Of a DNA stretch of 64,000 bases, positions 11,065 through 19,627 are shown one piece after another (the stretch's first letter is position 1; each line of letters starts with the position of its first letter). This DNA is from Streptomyces violaceusniger Tu 4113 (lineage in GTDB: Bacteria > Actinomycetota > Actinomycetes > Streptomycetales > Streptomycetaceae), in NCBI RefSeq assembly GCF_000147815.2, contig NC_015957.1, positions 9,548,001-9,612,000 of the forward strand, read 5' to 3'. The position numbers and the translations under genes are program-made. The notes under the pieces are model-generated. The model searched no databases. It saw nothing but the letters and a program-made list of their open reading frames with translations, and was not told where the DNA came from.

Positions 11065-12059
11065 AGTTCTTCTCCCTGGCGTCGCAGCAGCCGCAGATAG
11101 ACCAGCGTCACGACCAGCAGGATGAGCAGCATCACCACGCCGATCGCCGAGCCCAGGCTGTACTGCGAGGACGCGAACGCCTTCTGGTACGCGTACACGT
11201 TGAGCACCATGTTCTGGCGCGCGATCCCGCCGCCGTCGGTCATGACGTAGATCTGGGTGAAGACCTTGAAGTCCCAGATGATGGACTGGATGGTCACCAC
11301 GACGAGGATCGGCCGCAGCATCGGCGCCATGACGGTGCGCCAGATCCGCCAGGTGGAGGCACCGTCGAGGGCGGCGGCCTCCAGCACCTCGGTGGGGATG
11401 GCCTTGATGCCCGCGTAGACGGTGACCATCACAAACGGGAACGAGCACCACACGACCTCGAACAGCACCAGGGCGAAGGCGCTGTAGCGGTCGTAGGTCC
11501 AGGAGTAGTTCTCGAACCCGGAGAGCCCGAACCACACCAGGATCTTGTTCACCGGCCCGAAGTCGGGGTCGAAGAGGAAGACCCAGACCGTCGAGCCGGT
11601 GATCGCCGGGGTGGCCCAGGCGCCGAGCGCGGCCAGCATCAGCGCCAGCCGCGGAATGGCCCGTACGCGCGTCAGCAGCACCGCGAGCGCACAGCCGACC
11701 GCGAGGGTCGACACCACGCAGACGGCGGCGAAGAGGAGCGTGGCGACGACGACGTTCCAGAACTCGCCGTCGCGGAACAGCTCGGCGTAGTTGGCGAATC
11801 CCTGGAAGGTGGTCGGTTCACCGCCGCTGACCTGCGCCTGGGTGTACTCCAGGAAGGAGATCAGACCGAGCTGGTAGATCGGGTAGACGAGCAGCCCGCC
11901 CAGGACGACGAGCGCCGGGGCGAGATAGAGCCAGGGCGTCCAGGCTCCCCGCCGGGAGCCCTTCCTGGCTCGGCCCCCGGCCGGGACGGCGGGGCCCGGC
12001 CGGGACCGGCGGCCCTTGGCGGGGGCGCGCCGGGCGTGCTGTGCGGTGCCGGAGCTCAC
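11061..12059 (-). CDS. Carbohydrate ABC transporter permease (first permease)
   Basis: This 332-residue permease is of the MalF/DasB type. A basic, Ala/Arg-rich cytoplasmic N-terminus of about 40 residues precedes the first membrane segment, TPWLYLAPALVVLGGLLVYP. The EAA loop is EVLEAAALDGASTWRIWRTV. The GTG start overlaps the TGA of the binding-protein gene, and its own stop overlaps the next GTG. The order binding protein, permease, permease, hexosaminidase is the arrangement of the das and related GlcNAc-oligomer loci of streptomycetes. Confidence 0.93.
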   Translation of the reverse strand: MSSGTAQHARRAPAKGRRSRPGPAVPAGGRARKGSRRGAWTPWLYLAPALVVLGGLLVYPIYQLGLISFLEYTQAQVSGGEPTTFQGFANYAELFRDGEFWNVVVATLLFAAVCVVSTLAVGCALAVLLTRVRAIPRLALMLAALGAWATPAITGSTVWVFLFDPDFGPVNKILVWFGLSGFENYSWTYDRYSAFALVLFEVVWCSFPFVMVTVYAGIKAIPTEVLEAAALDGASTWRIWRTVMAPMLRPILVVVTIQSIIWDFKVFTQIYVMTDGGGIARQNMVLNVYAYQKAFASSQYSLGSAIGVVMLLILLVVTLVYLRLLRRQGEEL

Positions 12060-13393
12060 TGCTGGAATGCCTCGTCCATCTTCTTCGCGGCGTCCTTGGT
12101 GGCCGTCTCCACGTTCTTACGGCCGCTGACGATCTCCTGGAACATGGTGGGCAGGATGAGCTGCGCGTCGATGGCCGCCCAGCCGGGCGAGGCGGGCACG
12201 AACTTGGCGCTGTCGTTGAGGGTCTTCACGAAGGGCTTCACGAAGGGGTCCTTCTGGGCGACGTCGCCGCGCACATCGGTGAAGGTCGGCAGGAAGCCCA
12301 TGGCGTCGTAGAGCTTGCGCTGGGTCTGCTTGCCGGAGAGCGTCTGCAGCAGGTCCACGGCGAGGGTGCGGTGGGTGGTGCTCTTGAGCACCCCGACGTT
12401 GTTGCCGCCGGCGAAGGCCGGGGCGATGTCGCCCTTCTTCACGCCCGGCAGCGGCACGACCTTGTACTTGCCCTTGACCTTGCCCGCCTCGATGGCCTGA
12501 CGGCTGAAGTCGCCGCCGATCGCCATGCCCGCCTTGCCCGAGGCGAACGCCTCGATGGTGTCGTTGCCGCCCCACTGGGCGCACTTGGCGGCCGGGCAGT
12601 TGTCGTTGCCGAAGAGCGAGGTGTACACCTTGACGCCCTTCTGGGCGTCGGCGCTGTCGATGGCCGCCTCGTACTCGTTCGAGCCGAACTTGCCCTTCTC
12701 GCTGGCGAGATCGCCGCCGTTGGCCCAGATGAAGGGCATCGCGCCGTAGGTGTAGGCGCCGCCGACCGCCAGACCGTACAGATCCGACCGTTCCGAGCGG
12801 ATCCTCTTCGCGGTCGCAATCAGTTCGTCCTGGGTGGTCGGGGGCTGCAGGTCGAGATCCTTGAAGACGTCCGTCCGGTAGTACAGCGCCCGGACGCCGA
12901 CGAAGAGCGGAGCGCCGTAGACCTTGCCGCCGATGGTCAGCGAGTACTTCGCGGTGGGGTCGATGTTCGTCGAGTCGCCCCAGGCGCCGAACTCCTTGCT
13001 GATGTCCAGCAGTCCGCCGTCCTTGACGTAGCCGGCGGTGTCCGTGTTGCCGAACTCGATGACGTCGGGAGCGCTCTTGGGGTCGTTGAAAGCCGCCTTG
13101 ATCTTCTGCGCCCGGGTGTCGATCGGGATGTAGGTCACCTCGACCTCGGTCCCGTCGTGCTCCTTCTCGAAGCCGGCGACCGCCTCGTCGATCACCTTCT
13201 TCTTGGGCGCGTTGTTGACCTCCTGGAAGAGCCAGACACGCAGCTTGCCGCTCTTCTCGTCCTTGTCGGAGCTGTTGTCGGAGGTGGAGGGAGCGCATCC
13301 GGTCGCGGCCAGCCCCGCCAGGGTCAGTGCCGCCACGGGCACGGTGACGCGGGAGGACAAGCGGGAGAACACGGAGAGATGGGACGACTTCAT
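12056..13393 (-). CDS. Extracellular sugar-binding lipoprotein of an ABC transporter
   Basis: This 445-residue family 1 solute-binding protein is similar to DasA/NgcE-type amino-sugar binders. A lipoprotein signal (basic start, hydrophobic core, LAATGC) anchors it outside the membrane. The mature part starts after a Ser/Asp/Lys linker, with LRVWLFQEVNN and the FGNTDTAGYV ligand-pocket region. I chose the ATG at 13393 because AAGG lies 6 nt upstream; an in-frame ATG at 13435 would put a Cys-rich 14-residue leader ahead of the signal peptide. A large palindrome directly upstream (13404-13439) is the probable operator. It does not look like a DasR (dre) site. Confidence 0.93.
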   Translation of the reverse strand: MKSSHLSVFSRLSSRVTVPVAALTLAGLAATGCAPSTSDNSSDKDEKSGKLRVWLFQEVNNAPKKKVIDEAVAGFEKEHDGTEVEVTYIPIDTRAQKIKAAFNDPKSAPDVIEFGNTDTAGYVKDGGLLDISKEFGAWGDSTNIDPTAKYSLTIGGKVYGAPLFVGVRALYYRTDVFKDLDLQPPTTQDELIATAKRIRSERSDLYGLAVGGAYTYGAMPFIWANGGDLASEKGKFGSNEYEAAIDSADAQKGVKVYTSLFGNDNCPAAKCAQWGGNDTIEAFASGKAGMAIGGDFSRQAIEAGKVKGKYKVVPLPGVKKGDIAPAFAGGNNVGVLKSTTHRTLAVDLLQTLSGKQTQRKLYDAMGFLPTFTDVRGDVAQKDPFVKPFVKTLNDSAKFVPASPGWAAIDAQLILPTMFQEIVSGRKNVETATKDAAKKMDEAFQQ

Positions 13394-13403
13394 GAGGACC
13401 CTT

Positions 13404-13439
13404 AAACATTTGGCGTTGCAACATACGCAACGCATGTTT
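13404..13439. promoter_or_regulatory. Nested palindromic operator upstream of the amino-sugar operon
   Basis: GCGTTGC (13413-13419), a 7-nt spacer and GCAACGC (13427-13433) form a perfect inverted repeat. An outer pair, AAACAT (13404-13409) and ATGTTT (13434-13439), extends it with a 3-nt offset on the left. It lies 10-46 bp upstream of the binding-protein start, a typical repressor position. The regulator is unknown and no regulator gene adjoins the operon. Confidence 0.65.
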
Positions 13440-13550
13440 CGCTCAGCACAATATGCGTGAGGCTAGGGAACCTTGAGCGAGCCCACAAGAGGTCTGAACC
13501 ACTCCGTGACCAAATGAGCCGAGCCGCTGTGCGGCGCAACGAACTTCGCG

Positions 13551-13961
13551 CTAGCGATGCGGTAACTCCTCGCCCGGATAGGCGGGTTCAACATACGGCA
13601 CGGCTTCCACCCGCGCACCCGCTTCCGCCAGGCGCGCGATCACCCGGTCCCAGTCGGGCCAGGTCTTCCGGATCCGCTCGAGGACGCGGTCGCTGGCCAC
13701 CAGCACCACGTCACAGCCCGGGTCGGCCGCCCACTCCAGAAGTCTGGGAAGGGTCGGCTGCGCGACCGACATCACACAGCTCCCGGCGGGCCGGTAGCCC
13801 CGCTCGGCGGCCAGCCGCCCGCACTGTCCGAGCTGGGCGTCCCAGTCCTTCTCGAACTGGCAGTAGGCGCTGGCGCCTTCCGCATCGGGCTCGTCGACCT
13901 CACGCGCCCCGAACACCAGATAGGCGGCCCGCGCCGCCCCGTTCTCCGTACGCCCGCTCAT
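13551..13961 (-). CDS. Hypothetical protein, weakly resolvase-fold-like
   Basis: This is a 136-residue soluble protein that I do not recognise by name. Its second half (CDVVLVASDRVLERIRKTW, then DRVIARLAEAGARVEAVPYV) resembles the core of serine-recombinase catalytic domains, where a DR-L-R loop is followed by a strand ending in a valine-rich segment. A catalytic N-terminal Ser motif is not evident, so recombinase activity is unlikely. Position and codon use match its core-genome neighbours. It stands alone between the amino-sugar operon and the DUF3039 gene. Confidence 0.7.
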   Translation of the reverse strand: MSGRTENGAARAAYLVFGAREVDEPDAEGASAYCQFEKDWDAQLGQCGRLAAERGYRPAGSCVMSVAQPTLPRLLEWAADPGCDVVLVASDRVLERIRKTWPDWDRVIARLAEAGARVEAVPYVEPAYPGEELPHR

Positions 13962-14008
13962 GGGCCGACCCTACTGGGGTCCTCCGGCGCACGGCAGGGC
14001 GCACAAGC

Positions 14009-14060
14009 ACGGCTCGCCCGGCCCGCGACCCCGAGTGGGGTCGCGGGCCGGGCGAGCCGT
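14009..14060 (-). terminator. Very long perfect hairpin after the DUF3039 gene
   Basis: A perfect 24-bp GC-rich stem with a 4-nt loop (14033-14036) lies 46 bp downstream of the DUF3039 stop and about 50 bp from the start of the next minus-strand gene. It is the strongest hairpin I noticed in this window. Confidence 0.8.
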
Positions 14061-14105
14061 CTGTCGCGCGGGGCTTTCCGTCAGGGCCGGGGGCCGGCGG
14101 ACCGG

Positions 14106-14399
14106 CTACTTCTTGCCGTCGCCGTCCTTGCCCTTGTCCTTGTCGCCGCCGGCGCCCATGCCCTCGAAGATCTCCTTGCACATGGGACACACCGGGTACT
14201 TCTTCGGGTCACGACCCGGGACCCAGACCTTGCCGCAGAGTGCGACGACGGGAGATCCGGAGAGGGCGCTCTCCATGATCTTGTCCTTCTGTACATAGTG
14301 GGCATAGCGCTCGTGGTCGCCGTCACCGTGCGACACCTGAGGTGTCGGCTCAACGAGGGTCCCCGTGCCTGCCCCGCGCTCGGGCTCAAGAGTGCTCAT
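14106..14399 (-). CDS. DUF3039 family protein
   Basis: This 97-residue actinobacterial protein of unknown function is recognisable by ALCGKVWVPGRDPKKYPVCPMCKEIFE-type spacing. One Cys sits in ALCGK and two more in a later CPMC, a probable zinc or metal knuckle. The C-terminus is a Lys/Asp/Gly tail. It lies 21 bp downstream of the YqgE gene on the same strand, so the two may be co-transcribed, and it is closed by the 24-bp hairpin. Confidence 0.85.
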   Translation of the reverse strand: MSTLEPERGAGTGTLVEPTPQVSHGDGDHERYAHYVQKDKIMESALSGSPVVALCGKVWVPGRDPKKYPVCPMCKEIFEGMGAGGDKDKGKDGDGKK

Positions 14400-14420
14400 A
14401 CAGCCCTAGGGTACTCATGC

Positions 14421-15008
14421 CTAGTTGAGAGAAGGGTCGTCCGGATACGTGGCGACCATGGCCAGCTCACTGCGCTGGCGGCGCAGCACCGCGCGCCACA
14501 GCCGCTCGGGGGCGGGCGAGGACACATCGCCCGGCTCGGACTCGACCACGTACCACGCGCCCTCGGCGAGCTCGTCCTCCAGTTGCCCGGGCCCCCAGCC
14601 CGCGTAACCGGCGAAGATCCGCAAGGACCCCACGGCGGCCGCCAGCAGCTCCGGCGGCGCCTCCAGGTCGACCAGCCCGATCGCCCCGTGCACTCTGCGC
14701 CAGCCGAGTGGCCCTTCCTCGGTGCGCGCCGCGGACCGCCCCGATTCGCCCGGGACGACGGCCACGCCCAGCGCGGAGTCCAGCGAGACCGGACCGCCCT
14801 GGAAGACCACCCCCGGCTCCCCGGCCAGCTCGGCCCACGACTGAAGGATGTCGCCCACCCCCACCGGGGTCGGGCGGTTCAGGACCACACCGAGCGAGCC
14901 CTCCTCGTCGTGATCGAGGAGGAGCACCACCGCGCGGTCGAAGTTCGGGTCAGCAAGCGCCGGTGTCGCGACAAGCAGCCGTCCTGTGAGCGAGGACACC
15001 TCGGTCAT
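14421..15008 (-). CDS. YqgE/AlgH (DUF179) family protein
   Basis: This 195-residue cytoplasmic protein belongs to the widely conserved YqgE family, whose function is undefined. The signature N-terminus is LTGRLLVATPALADPNFDRAV, followed by HDEEGSLGVVLNRPT, FQGGPVS and the C-terminal FAGYAGWGPGQLEDEL. The start at 15008 gives the normal family length; an ATG six codons further out at 15026 has no clearly better ribosome site. It is divergent from murA, about 250 bp away. Confidence 0.88.
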   Translation of the reverse strand: MTEVSSLTGRLLVATPALADPNFDRAVVLLLDHDEEGSLGVVLNRPTPVGVGDILQSWAELAGEPGVVFQGGPVSLDSALGVAVVPGESGRSAARTEEGPLGWRRVHGAIGLVDLEAPPELLAAAVGSLRIFAGYAGWGPGQLEDELAEGAWYVVESEPGDVSSPAPERLWRAVLRRQRSELAMVATYPDDPSLN

Positions 15009-15262
15009 GGCCACATGATCCCCCATATCCGGGCCGGAGGGGGAGTGGAAGACGAGTCCCGGATGAGAGCAGGTCGGGGCGCAAGACAGCAGATGCGGCG
15101 CACGTGACTGTTTGCTCTTCGAGGGGGACGGAACGTGTTGCCGCCCACACGCGAGTACTCAATGCGCGCAAGAGTCTTACGGAGGCGGTCTCCAGGGCCA
15201 TTACTCTTGCCCTTTGGCCCCTGTGCCTTTTGGCCCTGCCCGTCTCAGGAACGCGAGACCCG

Positions 15263-16606
15263 ATGACCCGCTCGAACGATGTCCTGCTCGTCCACGGCGG
15301 CACCCCGCTCGAAGGCGAGATCCGTGTCCGCGGCGCGAAGAACCTCGTGCCGAAGGCCATGGTGGCCGCCCTGCTCGGCAGTGGGCCCAGCCGGCTGCGC
15401 AACGTCCCCGACATCCGCGATGTGCGGGTGGTGCGCGGGCTGCTGCAGCTCCACGGCGTGACGGTGCGCCCCGGTGACGACTCCGGTGAGCTGGTGCTCG
15501 ACCCCACGCACGTGGAGAGCGCCAATGTCGCCGACATCGACGCGCACGCCGGTTCCTCGCGGATCCCGATCCTCTTCTGCGGCCCGCTGCTGCACCGCCT
15601 CGGCCACGCCTTCATCCCGGGCCTGGGCGGCTGTGACATCGGCGGCCGGCCGATCGACTTCCACTTCGACGTACTGCGCCAGTTCGGCGCGACGATCGAG
15701 AAGCGGGCGGACGGGCAGTACCTGGAGGCCCCGCACCGGCTGCGCGGCACCAAGATCCGGCTGCCGTACCCCTCGGTGGGCTCCACCGAGCAGGTGCTGC
15801 TGACGGCGGTGCTCGCCGAGGGTGTGACGGAACTCTCCAACGCGGCGGTCGAGCCGGAGATCGAGGACCTCATCTGCGTCCTGCAGAAGATGGGCGCCAT
15901 CATCTCCATGGACACCGACCGCACGATCCGGATCACCGGTGTCGACAAGCTCGGCGGCTACAACCACCGCGCCCTCCCGGACCGTCTGGAGGCCGCCTCC
16001 TGGGCGAGCGCGGCGCTGGCGACCGAGGGCAGCATCTATGTGCGCGGCGCCCGGCAGCGCGAGATGATGACCTTCCTGAACACCTACCGCAAGGTGGGCG
16101 GCGCCTTCGACATCGGCGACGAGGGCATACGGTTCTGGCACCCGGGCGGCAAGCTCAACGCGATCGCCCTGGAGACCGACGTCCACCCCGGCTTCCAGAC
16201 CGACTGGCAGCAGCCGCTGGTGGTGGCCCTGACCCAGGCGTCGGGCCTGTCCATCGTCCACGAGACGGTCTACGAGTCGCGGTTGGGCTTCACCTCGGCG
16301 CTCAACCAGATGGGCGCCCACATCCAGCTCTACCGCGAATGCCTGGGCGGCTCCGCGTGCCGTTTCGGCCAGCGCAACTTCCTGCACTCCGCGGTCGTCT
16401 CCGGCCCCACCAAGCTCCAGGGCGCCGACCTCATCATCCCCGACCTCCGCGGCGGCTTCTCCTACCTGATCGCGGCCCTGGCGGCCCAGGGCACCTCGCG
16501 GGTCCACGGCATCGACCTGATCAACCGCGGCTACGAGAACTTCATGGGCAAGCTCGTGGAGCTCGGCGCGAAGGCAGAACTCCCGGGCGGCACCGACCCC
16601 GCATAA
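15263..16606 (+). CDS. murA: UDP-N-acetylglucosamine 1-carboxyvinyltransferase
   Basis: This 447-residue enzyme transfers enolpyruvate from PEP to UDP-GlcNAc, the first committed step of peptidoglycan synthesis in the cytoplasm. Visible family features are GAKNLVPKAMVAALLG near the start, the catalytic loop GLGGCDIGGRPIDFH (the Cys attacked by fosfomycin is kept), and RDxRGGF-type DLRGGFSYLIAALAAQG near the end. The ATG at 15263 gives the standard N-terminus NDVLLVHGGTPLEG; longer in-frame starts add a hydrophobic leader not seen in the family. The last 20 codons are duplicated 140 bp downstream. Confidence 0.96.
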   Translation: MTRSNDVLLVHGGTPLEGEIRVRGAKNLVPKAMVAALLGSGPSRLRNVPDIRDVRVVRGLLQLHGVTVRPGDDSGELVLDPTHVESANVADIDAHAGSSRIPILFCGPLLHRLGHAFIPGLGGCDIGGRPIDFHFDVLRQFGATIEKRADGQYLEAPHRLRGTKIRLPYPSVGSTEQVLLTAVLAEGVTELSNAAVEPEIEDLICVLQKMGAIISMDTDRTIRITGVDKLGGYNHRALPDRLEAASWASAALATEGSIYVRGARQREMMTFLNTYRKVGGAFDIGDEGIRFWHPGGKLNAIALETDVHPGFQTDWQQPLVVALTQASGLSIVHETVYESRLGFTSALNQMGAHIQLYRECLGGSACRFGQRNFLHSAVVSGPTKLQGADLIIPDLRGGFSYLIAALAAQGTSRVHGIDLINRGYENFMGKLVELGAKAELPGGTDPA

Positions 16607-16746
16607 CCCACACCCGGCCCGGCCACCCGGCCCCGACCACCACAGCCCGCCCCGACACCCGGGGCGGGCTGCCCCATCCCCACACCCCGAGCCACGACGA
16701 CACCCCCGGCTGAGCGTCCGGGAGTTACCCCCCGGGAGGATGCGGC

Positions 16747-16809
16747 ATGGGCAAGCTCGTGGAACTCGACGCCAAGGCAGAACTCCCGGGCGGCACCGAC
16801 GGCGTCTAG
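16747..16809 (+). pseudogene. Duplicated 3' end of murA as a 20-codon mini-ORF
   Basis: The sequence repeats the last 20 codons of murA almost exactly: MGKLVELDAKAELPGGTD followed by GV and TAG, against MGKLVELGAKAELPGGTD followed by PA and TAA in murA. Differences are mostly silent, plus one Gly-to-Asp. GGGAGGA (16734-16740) lies 6 nt before the ATG, so it could be translated as a 20-residue peptide. A remnant of a tandem duplication is the simplest reading. A functional leader peptide is possible but unproven. Confidence 0.7.
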
Positions 16810-16851
16810 AGCCTCGTAGACGGGTCTCAGGGCCCGTAGGAGCGCCAAAAA

Positions 16852-16880
16852 GGGCGGCCACCCTTCTCGGGTGACCGCCC
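16852..16880 (-). terminator. Terminator of hup (possibly bidirectional)
   Basis: A 12-bp stem with one G-T wobble (GGGCGGCCACCC and GGGTGACCGCCC) and a 5-nt loop. On the minus strand it is followed by a run of five T, a textbook intrinsic terminator for hup; on the plus strand it can stop murA transcripts. Confidence 0.85.
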
Positions 16881-16897
16881 CCTTCGTTCGCGAGGGC

Positions 16898-17179
16898 TTA
16901 CTTGCCCTTGGCGGCTTCCTTGAGCTTGGAGCCCGCGGAGACCTTCACGCTGTAGCCGGCCGGGATCTCGATCGGCTCACCGGTCTGCGGGTTGCGCGCG
17001 GTGCGAGCGGCACGGTGGGTGCGCTCGAAGGTCAGGAAGCCGGGGATGGTGACCTTCTCGTCGCCCTTCGCGACGACCTCACCGGTCACCTCGGCGAGGG
17101 CGGCCAGCACGGCGTCGGCGTCCTTTCGGGTCACCTCGGCGCGCTCGGACAGAGCGGCCACCAGCTCACTGCGGTTCAT
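16898..17179 (-). CDS. hup: HU-family nucleoid-associated DNA-binding protein
   Basis: This 93-residue HU homologue binds and bends DNA without strict sequence specificity. It starts MNRSELVAAL, has the GFLTFERTHRAARTARNPQTG arm with the Arg/Pro tip, and ends in AGSKLKEAAKGK. There is no Lys/Ala-rich C-terminal extension, so it is the short HupA type rather than the long HupS type. It is a single gene with its own terminator and a 250-bp upstream gap before the malic enzyme gene. Confidence 0.96.
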   Translation of the reverse strand: MNRSELVAALSERAEVTRKDADAVLAALAEVTGEVVAKGDEKVTIPGFLTFERTHRAARTARNPQTGEPIEIPAGYSVKVSAGSKLKEAAKGK

Positions 17180-17434
17180 GTTGTACTCCCGTGTTCATCT
17201 TGCCAATGAGGCGTGAGATCGAAGCCGATGCTGCCAGGGCCCTCGGACAGTCCCCGGACCCGGGTCTGCTGTTCAGACCCTCGCGCCCGGAACGCATCCT
17301 GCCCGCACCTGTGGCGGGAAAGCCAATCCGGAGCCCTCGAGAGTCACACGAAAAGCGCCGTGGCGGTCGTTTTCCTGCCCGCCACCCTATGGCTGCCTCC
17401 GGGACCCCACAGCGCGCGACGCGCCGTGCCGGGC

Positions 17435-18856
17435 CTAGACCGCAGTGGTACCGGTCACAGGGCGCGCCGCGTCCCGTACGGCTCCGGCGACCGCCCCCGC
17501 GACCTTGTCGTTGAAGACGCTCGGAATGATGTAGTTGGCATTGAGCTCGTCGTCGTGGACGACGTCCGCGAGCGCGCCGGCAGCGGCCAGCATCATCTCG
17601 GTGTTCACCGTACGCGACTGCGCGTCCAGCAAACCACGGAAAACGCCCGGGAACACCAGCACGTTGTTGATCTGGTTCGGGAAGTCCGAGCGCCCGGTGG
17701 CCACCACCGCGGCGGTCTGACGGGCGATCGCCGGGTCCACCTCGGGGTCGGGGTTGGCCAGTGCGAAGACGATCGCACCGTCCGCCATGGCGGCCACGTC
17801 GGCGCCCGAGAGCACGTTCGGGGCCGAGACGCCGATGAAGACGTCAGCGCCGCGCACGGCCTCGCGCAGGGTGCCCGTGACGCCCTCCGGGTTGGTGTTG
17901 TCGGCGATCCAGCGCAGCGGGGACTCCGGGTCGGCGGAGACCAGGTCCTCGCGCCCGGCGTGCACCACGCCGTGGATGTCGGCGACCACCGCGTGCCGCA
18001 CGCCCGCGGCGATCAGCAGCCGCAGGATGGCGGTGCCGGCGGCGCCCGCGCCGGACATGACGACCCTCACATCCTCGATCTTCTTGTCGACCACCCGCAG
18101 CGCGTTGGTGAGCGCGGCCAGCACCACGATCGCGGTGCCGTGCTGGTCGTCGTGGAAGACCGGGATGTCCATGGCCTCGCGCAGCCGCGCCTCGATCTCG
18201 AAGCAGCGGGGGGCGGAGATGTCCTCCAGGTTGATCCCCGCGAAGCCGGGGGCGATGGCCTTCACGATCGCGACGATCTCGTCGGTGTCCTGGGTGTCCA
18301 GGCAGATCGGCCAGGCGTCGATGCCCGCGAAGCGCTTGAAGAGGGCCGCCTTGCCCTCCATGACCGGCAGGGCGGCCTTGGGGCCGATGTTGCCGAGGCC
18401 CAGGACCGCGGAGCCGTCGGTGACGACGGCCACACTGTTGCGCTTGATGGTGAGGCGCCGGGCGTCCTCGGGGTTCTCCGCGATGGCCTGACAGACCCGG
18501 GCGACGCCCGGGGTGTAGACCATGGAGAGGTCGTCACGGTTGCGGATGGGGTGTTTCGACGACATCTCGATCTTGCCGCCGAGGTGCATCAGGAACGTAC
18601 GGTCGGAGACCTTGCCGAGCGAGACACCTTCGATGCCCCGCAGCTTCTCCACGATTTCCTGGGCGTGCGCGGTCGAGGTGGCGGCGATGGTGACGTCGAT
18701 GCGGAGCTTCTCGTGGCCGGAAGCGGTCACATCGAGGCCGGTGACCGAGCCGCCGGAGGACTCCACGGCCGTGGTCAGCTGGCTGACCGCGGTACCGCTC
18801 GCGGGCACCTCCAGCCGGACCGTCATCGAGTACGAGACGCTGGGCGCCGTTGCCAT
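17435..18856 (-). CDS. Malic enzyme with N-terminal ACT domain
   Basis: This 473-residue enzyme catalyses oxidative decarboxylation of malate to pyruvate. An ACT regulatory domain covers about residues 10-85. The catalytic part has VYTPGVARVC, TDGSAVLGLGNIGP, LEDISAPRCFEIE and HDDQHGTA (metal and malate binding), and the nucleotide fold GAGAAGTAILRLL. The orthologue at this position in S. coelicolor is, from memory, the NAD-preferring enzyme. I chose the ATG at 18856 because AGAGGAAG lies 6 nt upstream; a longer frame extends to 18934 without a good site. It is monocistronic. Confidence 0.95.
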   Translation of the reverse strand: MATAPSVSYSMTVRLEVPASGTAVSQLTTAVESSGGSVTGLDVTASGHEKLRIDVTIAATSTAHAQEIVEKLRGIEGVSLGKVSDRTFLMHLGGKIEMSSKHPIRNRDDLSMVYTPGVARVCQAIAENPEDARRLTIKRNSVAVVTDGSAVLGLGNIGPKAALPVMEGKAALFKRFAGIDAWPICLDTQDTDEIVAIVKAIAPGFAGINLEDISAPRCFEIEARLREAMDIPVFHDDQHGTAIVVLAALTNALRVVDKKIEDVRVVMSGAGAAGTAILRLLIAAGVRHAVVADIHGVVHAGREDLVSADPESPLRWIADNTNPEGVTGTLREAVRGADVFIGVSAPNVLSGADVAAMADGAIVFALANPDPEVDPAIARQTAAVVATGRSDFPNQINNVLVFPGVFRGLLDAQSRTVNTEMMLAAAGALADVVHDDELNANYIIPSVFNDKVAGAVAGAVRDAARPVTGTTAV

Positions 18857-19124
18857 GGCCTGCTTCCTCTGCTTTCCCTTGAACATGCTGTCCGGGCCGC
18901 GGGAATGCCGGGCCACGTCCTCAGATAGTTGCACCTACCTCTGGGTACGGGGTAACCCGGCCCGACTTTCGGACATATTGTTCTGACATAGCAGAGTGGG
19001 GTCACCCGAGTGGAAAGCCCCACTCCTTCGCGGGAACGCCTGGCGAGGCGGGCCGTCCGCCGCATCCACCGTCCTAGGCTCTGGCGCGCTACAGCGTCAG
19101 AGAAGAGACAAGAGGAGCGCGGGC

Positions 19125-19334
19125 ATGGCTCAGGGCACCGTGAAGTGGTTCAACGCCGAGAAGGGCTACGGCTTCATCGCCCAGGAGGACGGCGGACCGG
19201 ACGTCTTCGTCCACTACAGCTCGATCGACGGCAGCGGCTACCGCAGCCTGGTCGACGAGCAGCGGGTCGAATTCCAGATCGTGCAGGGCCGCAAGGGCCC
19301 GCAAGCCGAAGAGGTCCGCATCCTGGGCGGCTGA
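19125..19334 (+). CDS. Cold-shock protein (CSD family)
   Basis: This 69-residue single-stranded nucleic-acid-binding protein has the RNP1 motif KGYGFIAQ and the RNP2-like DVFVHYSSI, and starts [12 protein letters not shown]. It acts as an RNA chaperone. AGAGGAGCG lies upstream of the ATG. It diverges from the malic enzyme gene and is slightly longer and more acidic than the second cold-shock protein encoded near 32.5 kb. Confidence 0.95.
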   Translation: MAQGTVKWFNAEKGYGFIAQEDGGPDVFVHYSSIDGSGYRSLVDEQRVEFQIVQGRKGPQAEEVRILGG

Positions 19335-19584
19335 CACCGCCCGGCGCGGACCTCTTACGGAAAAGATGAGGGGTCGGAAGAGAAAGAGTGGCACCGACCC
19401 GCCATGCTCGCCTCGCGGCAAGTGGTCGCTCGAAGCGACGAAGGTTGGGCCCGGGGGCTTGGATCGGGCCGGTGCCACATCAAGGCTAACAAACAGGTCC
19501 GGGAAGGGATTCCCCTCCCGGGGGTTGATTTCGCCCCGTCGTCCCGAGCGGGCCGGGCCGGCCCTTACGGCCGCCTCCCAGCGG

Positions 19585-19612
19585 CGGCCGGGGGCCTGGG
19601 CGCCCCCGGCCG
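19585..19612 (-). terminator. Terminator of the HelD-like gene
   Basis: A 10-bp GC stem (CGGCCGGGGG with CCCCCGGCCG) and an 8-nt loop lie 16 bp after the stop of the minus-strand HelD-like gene. Confidence 0.65.
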
Positions 19613-19627
19613 AGCGTGGCGAGGGAT

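Noticed and set aside
13394..13550. DasR (dre) site for the amino-sugar operon
   Set aside because: No ACTGGTCTAGACCA-type sequence is present; the palindrome there has a different sequence.
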